Positions 42,831 through 50,274 of a stretch of DNA of 64,000 nt are shown here, piece by piece (the first letter of the stretch is position 1; each line of letters begins with the position of its first letter). Both the position numbers and the translations under genes were made by a program. This stretch comes from Dyadobacter sp. (GTDB lineage Bacteria > Bacteroidota > Bacteroidia > Cytophagales > Spirosomataceae). The stretch lies in NCBI RefSeq assembly GCF_017744695.1, contig NZ_JAGIAS010000006.1, forward strand, positions 186,001 to 250,000, given 5' to 3'. The notes beneath the pieces were generated by a model. It did no database searches. It worked only from the letters and a program-made list of their open reading frames with translations, and was not told the DNA's origin.

Positions 42831-42876
42831 AATGATTGAATGACTGAATGACTGAATGTAGCAATGAGTGAATGTG
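42831..42876. repeat. Degenerate TGAATGA heptad repeats upstream of the HMG-CoA lyase gene
   Basis: Five or six near-copies of TGAATGA/C lie in tandem in the leader of the minus-strand HMG-CoA lyase gene. The same motif forms arms at 54257-54412. Period is seven to eight bases with variation. Confidence 0.55.
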
Positions 42877-42900
42877 ACCGGGGCGGATCTAAAAAACAAA

Positions 42901-42942
42901 GACTGCAATCAGGTAGTTCTTGGAAGCTACGCGATTGCAGTC
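42901..42942. terminator. Hairpin terminator after the epimerase gene
   Basis: Arms 42901-42916 and 42927-42942 pair at 14 of 16 positions around a ten-base loop. A six-A tract lies at 42891-42896 and a five-T tract near 42947, so it could end transcripts from either side; the minus-strand epimerase gene (ends 43099) is the likely user. Confidence 0.65.
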
Positions 42943-42966
42943 AGTATTTTTCAAATGGCGCGAAAT

Positions 42967-43094
42967 GGCGCGAAGCTCCTGCTTCGTGCCTACTATTCGC
43001 AGGCCTCCGGCCGGTCCGAAACGGTAATATCGTTTTGAGGTACAGCCCGGCCAGAGGCCTGCGGATAAGGAGCACGAAGCAAGAGCTTCGCGCC
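42967..43094. repeat. Large imperfect palindrome, REP-like
   Basis: Two 48-base arms (42967-43014 and 43047-43094) match at 41 of 48 positions around a 32-base centre. Each arm holds two smaller palindromic blocks, GCGAAGCTC-TGCTTCG and GCAGGCCTC-GGCC. It ends five bases before the epimerase stop codon. This size and block structure resemble bacterial intergenic REP/MITE-like repeats more than a plain terminator. Confidence 0.75.
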
Positions 43095-43098
43095 ATGT

Positions 43099-44160
43099 TT
43101 ATTTCAAAATCGGAGCGAGATCTGCTTCGTTTTCGGCGAGCCATGCTGTGATTTCTTCGACGATCTGGCGGATTCCGATCTTCGGCTCCCAGCCTGTCAG
43201 CGCAGTTACTTTTGTGTTATCTGTCACGTAAAGACGAATATCAGCGGTCCGGTTTTCCGGAACGACTTTGATCGGAATGGTTTTACCTGTCACTTCCTGG
43301 CAGATTTTTGTCAATTCCTGCAATGATGCGCTGCTTTGCAAGCCACCGCCGGCATTCAGGATTTCACCATTCACTTTATCTAGGTTATGCAGCTGCCAGT
43401 CGATCAGGTTGTATAAATCGGCCACGTGCAGCATGTCGCGGATTTGCTTTCCGGTGCCGCCGTAACCAAAGTATCCCAGCTGCTGCTCGAAATAGTGCTT
43501 CGCGATCCAGAGCACCATCACACCCTGATCGACTTTGCCCATTTGCCATGGACCGGTGATCACACCACAACGGTTGATGACGGTTTTCAGATTATAAAAT
43601 TCATTGTATTCCTGGATGATCAGTTCGGAGGCCAACTTGGTGGTACCGTAGAGCGAGCGCGCGCCGTTCAGCGGGAAATCTTCACCGATACCTTTGGAGG
43701 AAACGCCCGGTACAGGCTGTTCGTCAGACAATGCGAAACGGGTCTCTTCTTCTACAAAATTCAATGTTTCGATCGTCTTGATCGGATACACGCGGCTGGT
43801 GGAAAGGAAAATGAAGCCCGCTTTGTGTTTCAATGCATAGTTGAGGCAGTTAACTGTCCCGACCAGATTGGTATTGATCAGGTAATCGGGCGTACCGTCC
43901 AGACCGGCCAGTACCGACGGCTCGGCGGATGCTTCGATTACGGTATCTACCGCCGGAATGGCGTCGAAATCTTCTTTGTTGCGGATGTCGCCATGAACGA
44001 ATTCCACGCCTGCCTTTTTGAGACGGGTTATATTCAGTTCGGAACCTCTTCTTTTGAGATTGTCCAGCGCGTAAACCTGATAGTCAGGATAATTTGTTTT
44101 CAAGGCTATGGCCAGCGAAGAGCCAACAAAACCGGCCCCACCGGTGATCAGAATTTTCAT
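43099..44160 (-). CDS. NAD-dependent epimerase, CDP-paratose 2-epimerase-like
   Basis: A 353-residue extended SDR protein. Rossmann motif KILITGGAGFVGSSLAIAL, then YALDNLKRRGSELNITRLKK, a phrase typical of CDP-paratose/CDP-tyvelose 2-epimerases, the catalytic YGTTK in RSLYGTTKLASELII, and NRCGVITGPWQMGKVDQG. It probably acts on a nucleotide sugar for surface polysaccharide. No other glycan genes are next to it, so the substrate is uncertain. ATG 44160 sits right at the Rossmann fold, 18 residues inside the longest frame. Confidence 0.88.
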   Translation of the reverse strand: MKILITGGAGFVGSSLAIALKTNYPDYQVYALDNLKRRGSELNITRLKKAGVEFVHGDIRNKEDFDAIPAVDTVIEASAEPSVLAGLDGTPDYLINTNLVGTVNCLNYALKHKAGFIFLSTSRVYPIKTIETLNFVEEETRFALSDEQPVPGVSSKGIGEDFPLNGARSLYGTTKLASELIIQEYNEFYNLKTVINRCGVITGPWQMGKVDQGVMVLWIAKHYFEQQLGYFGYGGTGKQIRDMLHVADLYNLIDWQLHNLDKVNGEILNAGGGLQSSASLQELTKICQEVTGKTIPIKVVPENRTADIRLYVTDNTKVTALTGWEPKIGIRQIVEEITAWLAENEADLAPILK

Positions 44161-44296
44161 AGAAGGTAAGTGGAATGTGTGGTACTTATGAAAGGCCAAA
44201 GTTAGGGGATTCAAAGCAACCGCCAGTTATGCATTAGATAAATAGCATTTGATTCTTTTGTGATTAGATTTAATTAATCGAATAAAATATTTAATT

Positions 44297-44304
44297 TACA
44301 TTTG
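44297..44304 (+). promoter_or_regulatory. Candidate promoter (-7 element) of the five-gene outer-membrane operon
   Basis: TACATTTG matches TAnnTTTG. It is about 100 bases before the first ATG (44402). The surrounding 44220-44300 is AT-rich (TTAATTAATCGAATAAAATA), as expected of a promoter region, but no -33 TTTG is at the preferred spacing. Confidence 0.45.
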
Positions 44305-44401
44305 AAGTATGTAACTTATGTTCACTTCATAGAAGTGCAAGCCCCGGCACTGCAACATTTCGATAGCCTTTGAACGTACTGCTTTAAAATCGACTGCGTA
44401 G

Positions 44402-45130
44402 ATGCGTATTTTTACCACTGCATTATTTCTTTGTGCCCTGGTTTCTGGGAGAACCTATGCCCAGGGGGCATTAGCCGAAGCTTCTTCTGCCCGGGAAGTT
44501 GCTGCCTATCCGGTATCCCTTTATAAGAACGCCACATCCGTTTCCCAGAATCTTTACAATGGCCGCCAGTACTACGTGTACGATTCGCGTATGGAAGAAC
44601 ACCAGTTTTACCAACAGCGCCGCTGGCTCAATGGAATGGTACTTTACGACGGCCAGCAGTTCGACAGCATCCCGATGCTCTACGACATTTTCCACGACGA
44701 ACTGGTTATCCGGCATTTTAATGGCGACCATGTATTGTTGCAGACCGTGAAGGTGGATTCATTCATCGTAGATAACCACCATTTTGCCCGGCTCGAAGCA
44801 GGGAAGGATATTAACCCGCAAATGCGGACCGGTTTTTACGACGTCGTGTACGGCGGCAAGTCGCGCACGCTCGTGCGCAGGACCAAGTCGCGGCAGGAAA
44901 AAATCGTTGAGAAGAAAGTGATTGCCTACTATCCCGAAAAGAACTTTTTCTACGTGTTCAGGGACGGTCGTTACCATTCGGTGCATACGAAGAAATCGAT
45001 GCTGGAACTGTTCCCGGAACAAAAGCGGGAGCTACGAAAGGTATTGCGGGAGAATAAGATCAAGTTCCGTAAGAACCGTGAATTGGCCATTGTGAAGATG
45101 GTAGAAACCTACGATAACCTAGCCAGATGA
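44402..45130 (+). CDS. Secreted protein of unknown function, first gene of TonB/DUF4249 operon
   Basis: A 242-residue protein with a signal peptide (MRIFTTALFLCALVSGRTYA). The mature part has a mostly beta first half (PMLYDIFHDELVIRHFNGDH, LQTVKVDSFIVDNHHFARLE) and a basic C-terminal tail rich in Lys and Arg (KRELRKVLRENKIKFRKNRE). I do not recognise a family. Its stop codon overlaps the start of the TonB receptor by four bases (ATGA), so the two are translated together and are likely to work together. Confidence 0.8.
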   Translation: MRIFTTALFLCALVSGRTYAQGALAEASSAREVAAYPVSLYKNATSVSQNLYNGRQYYVYDSRMEEHQFYQQRRWLNGMVLYDGQQFDSIPMLYDIFHDELVIRHFNGDHVLLQTVKVDSFIVDNHHFARLEAGKDINPQMRTGFYDVVYGGKSRTLVRRTKSRQEKIVEKKVIAYYPEKNFFYVFRDGRYHSVHTKKSMLELFPEQKRELRKVLRENKIKFRKNRELAIVKMVETYDNLAR

Positions 45131-47898
45131 AAATATTTTTACCATTAGCCCTAATTCTTTGCTGCATTTTTACCACCCACTTTTCCTACGGTCAGAACGT
45201 GCCCGAGAAAAAGATCACTATGAAACTGGATTCGGCGCGGTTCGATCAGTTTGTGAAGCAGGTGGAGGCGCAGACAGGCTACTATTTCTACTACGACGCG
45301 ACGCGGTTCGATAGCCTTACCCTCGATTTGAATGTGAACAACCTTTCGCTCCGCGAGGTGCTCGATCAGGTTTTTAAAGGTTCCGAATTCGAATACGCTA
45401 TCGACGGGCAAAAGCGCATTTACATCACGCACGGACAGAAAATCATTACCCAGCTCACCCCCGGATTGTTTAACCCGGAACGCGCCGGCGAAAGCGATTC
45501 CATTGCCTATGCAGGCCCCGAGAGCGATATCAAGGAGAAGCTGCTATCGACAGCCGAAAGCAAGGTCCATGAAATAGGGATACGAAAGCACAGGATCACG
45601 CCCGGTAATTCCACTATAACGGGCTATGTAAGGAATGCGGTTACGGGTGAGCCGGTGATCGGTGCGGCCGTATTTATCACCTCCCCTTCAATTGGTGTCA
45701 CTACGGACGCGCTTGGGCAATATGCGCTCACCATCCCGCGCGGGAAGCAGATTGTGCGTATCAAAAGCACGGGTATGCGCGAAACCCAGCGCCAGGTGGT
45801 TCTGTATTCCGATGGTAAACTCGACATTGAAATGCGTGAAAGCGTGATCGCATTGAAAGAAGTGTCGGTGAAGGCCGGCATGGACAAGAATGTAGTGGGT
45901 ACACAAATGGGTACGGTGAAACTAACCATTAAAAACCTGAAACAGGTACCGACGGTATTCGGAGAAACAGACCTGCTGCGGACGGTACTTACCTTGCCGG
46001 GGATCAAGTCGGTAGGGGAGAACAGTACCGGTCTGAACGTCCGCGGCGGCTCGGTGGATCAGAACCTGATCCAGTACGACGATGCGGTGATCTACAATCC
46101 TTCTCACCTTTTCGGGTTCTTCTCGGCATTTAATCCGGATGTTTTGAAGGAAGTGGAGCTTTATAAAAGTACCATTCCTTCCAGATTCGGGGGAAGGTTG
46201 GCGTCGGTGCTCGATATCGCCAGCCGCGATGGTAACAAGAAGAAGTTCGTGGCGTCGGGCGGGATCGGGCTTGTTACCGGCCGGGTTACACTGGAAGGAC
46301 CATTGGTAAAAGACAAAGCATCGTTCATTCTCGGCGGCCGCTCTACGTACTCCAACTGGGTGATCAGGGCGCTGGACAATGAAACCTATAACAGGAGCTC
46401 GGCGAATTTCTACGATGTCAACCTGCATTTCAATTATGAAATCAATGAAAAGAACAGCGTTTCGCTAACAGGCTACACCAGCAATGACAAGTTCCGGCTC
46501 TATGGCGATACTTTGTATTCCTACCAGAACCGGCTGGGCTCCATTAAATGGAAACATACTTTCAATTCGCGTTTATACGGGGTTCTTACCGCGTCGCACA
46601 GCAAGTACCAGTATGCGATGGAAGCGGAAGGCCTCCCGCTCAACTCTTTCGACCTGAAATTCGATATTAACCAGTCCAATTTCAAAGCGGATTTCAGCTA
46701 TGCGTTAAATCCGAAACACACTTTGGAATTTGGAGGAAGTACTATTTATTACAAACTGCACCCTGGCTCGTTCAAGCCGCGCGGCAGCGAGTCGCTCATC
46801 GTGCCGGACGAGCTGGAAGCCGAGCAAGCGACGGAAAGTGCATTATATCTCGAAGACAAATGGGAAGTTAGCCCGCGGTTATCCATCTCCGGTGGTCTCC
46901 GGTGGTCATTCTTCCAATACCTGGGTCCCAAGTCGGTCAATACCTATTTACCCGGCTTTCCGATCGACTACATTTACCAGGAAGGAGTACAGGAATACAA
47001 ATCGGGCAAGAAAATCAAATCGTACGGCGGACCCGAGTACCGGGCCTCGGTGCGGTATAGCATTCTGGATAACCTTTCGCTTAAAGCCAGCTACAATACC
47101 CTGCGCCAGTATATTCACTTGCTGACGAATACCATGACGGTTTCGCCGACAGACATCTGGAAACTGAGCGATCCGTATATCAAACCGCAGATCGGCGATC
47201 AGCTTTCCATAGGTTTATACCGGAATTTCAGGGGCAACAAAATCGAGGTTTCACTCGAAGGTTATTATAAAAACATCCGCAACTTCCTCGATTATAAAGG
47301 CGGCGATTCGCTTTTCATGAACCACAACATCGAAGCGGCGGTGATCAATACCAAAGCCAAAGCATATGGTGTTGAATTCATGATCAAGAAAATGACCGGT
47401 AAGCTGAACGGCTGGATCGGCTATACGTATGCGCGGACACTCCTGCGCGCGGTGGACCGCGACTCGCCCGATGCGCCCAACGGCGGTAACTTCTATCCAA
47501 GCAACTACGATAAGCCGCACGATTTCACGCTGATCTCAAATTACCGCTTCTCGCACCGTTTCAGCTTGTCGTTCAACTTTACTTACAGCACGGGCCGGCC
47601 CTACACGCCACCCATCGGCAAATACATCATCGACGGTTCACAACGGGTATATTATGCCGACCGCAACCAATTCCGCATTCCCGACTATTACCGGATGGAT
47701 TTAGCAATGAACATCGAAGGCAATCACCGGATCAAAAAGCTGGCCCACAGTTCGTGGACACTTGCCGTGTACAATGTTCTGGGAAGGAAAAACCCGACTT
47801 CGGTTTATTTCCAGACCGTCGCCGGAAGGGTGAATGGTTACCAGCTTTCCATTTTCGGACAGCCGATCCCGACTGTTACTTACAATTTCAGATTCTAA
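45127..47898 (+). CDS. TonB-dependent receptor with STN and carboxypeptidase-like domains
   Basis: A 923-residue outer-membrane receptor. Order: signal peptide (LALILCCIFTTHFSYGQ), STN domain about 24-103 (DQFVKQVEAQTGYYFYYD, LSLREVLDQVFKGSEFEYAI), a linker, a CarboxypepD_reg-like domain about 165-245 (ITGYVRNAVTGEPVIGAAVF), plug about 250-370 (STGLNVRGGSVDQNLIQYDD) and a barrel ending VTYNFRF. STN domains often signal through anti-sigma factors, but no FecI/FecR genes lie nearby. Two DUF4249 lipoproteins follow, a frequent partnership in Bacteroidota. Confidence 0.92.
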   Translation: MKIFLPLALILCCIFTTHFSYGQNVPEKKITMKLDSARFDQFVKQVEAQTGYYFYYDATRFDSLTLDLNVNNLSLREVLDQVFKGSEFEYAIDGQKRIYITHGQKIITQLTPGLFNPERAGESDSIAYAGPESDIKEKLLSTAESKVHEIGIRKHRITPGNSTITGYVRNAVTGEPVIGAAVFITSPSIGVTTDALGQYALTIPRGKQIVRIKSTGMRETQRQVVLYSDGKLDIEMRESVIALKEVSVKAGMDKNVVGTQMGTVKLTIKNLKQVPTVFGETDLLRTVLTLPGIKSVGENSTGLNVRGGSVDQNLIQYDDAVIYNPSHLFGFFSAFNPDVLKEVELYKSTIPSRFGGRLASVLDIASRDGNKKKFVASGGIGLVTGRVTLEGPLVKDKASFILGGRSTYSNWVIRALDNETYNRSSANFYDVNLHFNYEINEKNSVSLTGYTSNDKFRLYGDTLYSYQNRLGSIKWKHTFNSRLYGVLTASHSKYQYAMEAEGLPLNSFDLKFDINQSNFKADFSYALNPKHTLEFGGSTIYYKLHPGSFKPRGSESLIVPDELEAEQATESALYLEDKWEVSPRLSISGGLRWSFFQYLGPKSVNTYLPGFPIDYIYQEGVQEYKSGKKIKSYGGPEYRASVRYSILDNLSLKASYNTLRQYIHLLTNTMTVSPTDIWKLSDPYIKPQIGDQLSIGLYRNFRGNKIEVSLEGYYKNIRNFLDYKGGDSLFMNHNIEAAVINTKAKAYGVEFMIKKMTGKLNGWIGYTYARTLLRAVDRDSPDAPNGGNFYPSNYDKPHDFTLISNYRFSHRFSLSFNFTYSTGRPYTPPIGKYIIDGSQRVYYADRNQFRIPDYYRMDLAMNIEGNHRIKKLAHSSWTLAVYNVLGRKNPTSVYFQTVAGRVNGYQLSIFGQPIPTVTYNFRF

Positions 47899-47913
47899 AA
47901 CGGGAAGCAGGCT

Positions 47914-49044
47914 ATGAGACATTGGTTTTTAAAAGTAAGTGTTTTTGCATTGCTGCTGATCGTAGACAGCTGTATCGAGCCGTTTTCGCCGCCGGAGGTT
48001 AATTCGGACGAGAATTACCTGGTGATCGACGGCTTTCTGAACGTGAGCGGCACCGATTCAACGCGGATCGAGCTGCGTAGGACGCAAAATGTGAATGCAA
48101 GCGCGTCGCCGGCGATCGAGAAAGGCGCACAGCTAACGGTGGAGGAAGAAAACGGGGAAACGTTGTCGATGAAAGAAACAGGTTCAGGTGTTTACACCCT
48201 GCCGCCGAGGCAATACAACCGGACGAAAAAGTATCGATTGCGGATCAAGACGAAAGACAATCAGGAATATTTATCCGATTTCGTAGGTGTGAATATTACC
48301 CCTGTGATCGATAGCGTAACCTACAAAGTGGATCCGGTACTGAATGCGGCAGTATTTTATGTAAACACGCACGACTCGCAGAGCAAGACGCAGTTTTACC
48401 GCTGGAAATTCGAGGAGACGTGGGAATATGAAGCAGCCTATTATTCCGCATTGATAGTCAGGAATGATTCGGTCGTAACAAGGCCTGATAACATCAATAA
48501 GTGTTGGGGTAAACTGAAATCCGGGAGCATTTTGCTGGGCAGTACCATCAAACTGAGCAGCGATATAATCAAAGACCTGCCACTGAACCGGGTACCTATC
48601 CCTACCAACAAGCTGTTTATCAAATACAGCATTCTGGTGAAACAGTATGGCCTCTCTCGCGACGCATTCGAATATTGGACTGCTTTGTCCAAAACAACCC
48701 AGGGAACCGGCAGCTTTTTCGACGTATTGCCGTCGCAGGTGACGGGCAATATCCGCAACACGGGTAATCCGCGTATGCTGGCATTCGGCTATTTCAGCGC
48801 GGCTACGGAAGAAACCCGCAGGCTCACCGTTACGCCGCGGCTTGGAATGTTCCCACGCTGTATCGAACCGGATACCATCCCCATCCGCTGCTCGTCGCGG
48901 GATGCCGACGAATGTGCATTCAATACGGCCAAGCTGCTGCTCAGTTATTGGGGGCAACGTTCAGACTCCGTTTTGGTAGCGGGCCATTCATGCGCCGATT
49001 GCCGCCTGCAAGGTGGTACCACCGAAAGACCCTCTTATTGGTAA
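47914..49044 (+). CDS. DUF4249 lipoprotein (first copy)
   Basis: A 376-residue protein with a lipobox after a short signal (FALLLIVDSC). It opens IEPFSPPEVNSDENYLVIDG, typical of DUF4249, and ends CADCRLQGGTTERPSYW, a C-terminal motif it shares with the next gene. The body is beta-rich (Ig-like). DUF4249 proteins are usually encoded next to TonB receptors and are probably surface or periplasmic partners; their ligand is not known. It lies 15 bases after the receptor gene. Confidence 0.88.
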   Translation: MRHWFLKVSVFALLLIVDSCIEPFSPPEVNSDENYLVIDGFLNVSGTDSTRIELRRTQNVNASASPAIEKGAQLTVEEENGETLSMKETGSGVYTLPPRQYNRTKKYRLRIKTKDNQEYLSDFVGVNITPVIDSVTYKVDPVLNAAVFYVNTHDSQSKTQFYRWKFEETWEYEAAYYSALIVRNDSVVTRPDNINKCWGKLKSGSILLGSTIKLSSDIIKDLPLNRVPIPTNKLFIKYSILVKQYGLSRDAFEYWTALSKTTQGTGSFFDVLPSQVTGNIRNTGNPRMLAFGYFSAATEETRRLTVTPRLGMFPRCIEPDTIPIRCSSRDADECAFNTAKLLLSYWGQRSDSVLVAGHSCADCRLQGGTTERPSYW

Positions 49045-50249
49045 TGATTTTACAAGGAATGACTGTGAAAGGAATAAACTTCATCAAAAATCTGAAAGAG
49101 GCCAATAGGGTCGGAGAGCGGCGTTCGGAACGATGGGCGTTATGGGGAATGCTGGTGGCGGCCGGGCTGGTAATCAATAGCTGTATTGAGCCGTTTTCGC
49201 CGCCGGAAGTGACTAACCCCGGTACATACCTCGTGGTGGACGGCTTCCTGAATGTGAACGGCGACACCAGCAAGGTCGTTTTAAGCCACACACAGGGTGT
49301 GAATGACGACAAGCAGTTTGTAAGGGAATCTGGCGCTACGATCACGGCCGATGCTGAAAACGGGGAAAGTTATGCGTTTCAGGATATGGGTGACGGTTCT
49401 TACAAGCTGGCGCCGACGAATTTTAACAGTGGCGTCAAATACCGGCTCAGGATCAAACGGTTCAACGGGAGGGAATACGAGTCCGACTACGTGGTTGTAA
49501 GCAAGACCCCACCGATCGACAGCGTCACCTATCGCATGGACCCTGGAAGAAATAGGATGATGATCTACGTAAATACGCATGACCCGAGCAATCAGACGCG
49601 TTTCTACCGATGGAGTTTTGATGAAACTTACGAATACCGGATGGCTTACTATTCAAGCCTGACGCGCGATTATAAGACCAAGGAGATCGTTCCGCGCAGT
49701 GATAATATCAACGTTTGCTGGCGTACATTGTCATCGGGGGACATTAAACTCGGGTCGACGATCAAGCTTAGCCAGGATATTATCCGCGACTTGCCCGTCA
49801 ATATCGTGGACATCGGCACCAACAAATTGTATTTCGGGTATTCGATCCTGGTAAAACAATACGGGCTTACGCGGGAGGCATTCGAATACTGGACCGACCT
49901 GGCGAAAACAACCCAGGGTACCGGTAGCCTTTTCGATCCGCAGCCGTCACAGGTAACGGGTAATATTCACGCCAAGGCCGATGCCAAAGAACTGGTGTTC
50001 GGTTATTTCAGCGCAGCGCAGGAGCAAACGAAGCGGATATTTATCCGCGAAGCATTAGGCGCATACCCGCGCTGCACGCCGCCGGATACGCTGACTTTCG
50101 ATGAGGCATTCAATGGCTCCGCGGTGCTGCTTTACTTTTATATGGGTGACCCGACGACGAAGAGCGGTTACCTCGGGACGTCGGAATCATGTGCGGATTG
50201 CCGGTCACAGGGCGGCACTACCACGAAGCCTTCATTTTGGTATCAATGA
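49044..50249 (+). CDS. DUF4249 lipoprotein (second copy)
   Basis: A 401-residue paralogue of the preceding gene, with the same IEPFSPPEVTNPGTYLVVDG and SCADCRSQGGTTTKPSFWYQ ends and many identical stretches (ILVKQYGLTREAFEYWTDLA). The start ATG shares one base with the previous stop (TAATG); an alternative ATG is at 49059. The signal region is unusual: a charged stretch of about 35 residues (NLKEANRVGERRSERWALWG) precedes the hydrophobic part and lipobox INSC. The pair looks like a tandem duplication. Confidence 0.85.
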   Translation: MILQGMTVKGINFIKNLKEANRVGERRSERWALWGMLVAAGLVINSCIEPFSPPEVTNPGTYLVVDGFLNVNGDTSKVVLSHTQGVNDDKQFVRESGATITADAENGESYAFQDMGDGSYKLAPTNFNSGVKYRLRIKRFNGREYESDYVVVSKTPPIDSVTYRMDPGRNRMMIYVNTHDPSNQTRFYRWSFDETYEYRMAYYSSLTRDYKTKEIVPRSDNINVCWRTLSSGDIKLGSTIKLSQDIIRDLPVNIVDIGTNKLYFGYSILVKQYGLTREAFEYWTDLAKTTQGTGSLFDPQPSQVTGNIHAKADAKELVFGYFSAAQEQTKRIFIREALGAYPRCTPPDTLTFDEAFNGSAVLLYFYMGDPTTKSGYLGTSESCADCRSQGGTTTKPSFWYQ

Positions 50250-50274
50250 TTATTCTATTGTCTGAAAATATACA

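Noticed and set aside
42831..43094. Repeat-rich gap considered as a CRISPR array
   Set aside because: Units are contiguous heptads and one palindrome pair; there are no equal-length unique spacers and no cas genes.
43426..44169. 247-residue open frame opposite the epimerase gene
   Set aside because: Shadow of an SDR protein with intact Rossmann and YxxxK motifs on the other strand.
45127..45440. FecA-type sigma/anti-sigma signalling from the STN domain
   Set aside because: An STN domain is present, but no ECF sigma factor or FecR-like gene lies in or near the operon.
48912..49043. Longest start of the second DUF4249 gene, inside the first
   Set aside because: It would overlap the conserved C-terminal coding region of the first DUF4249 gene by 133 bases; ATG 49044 gives direct coupling.
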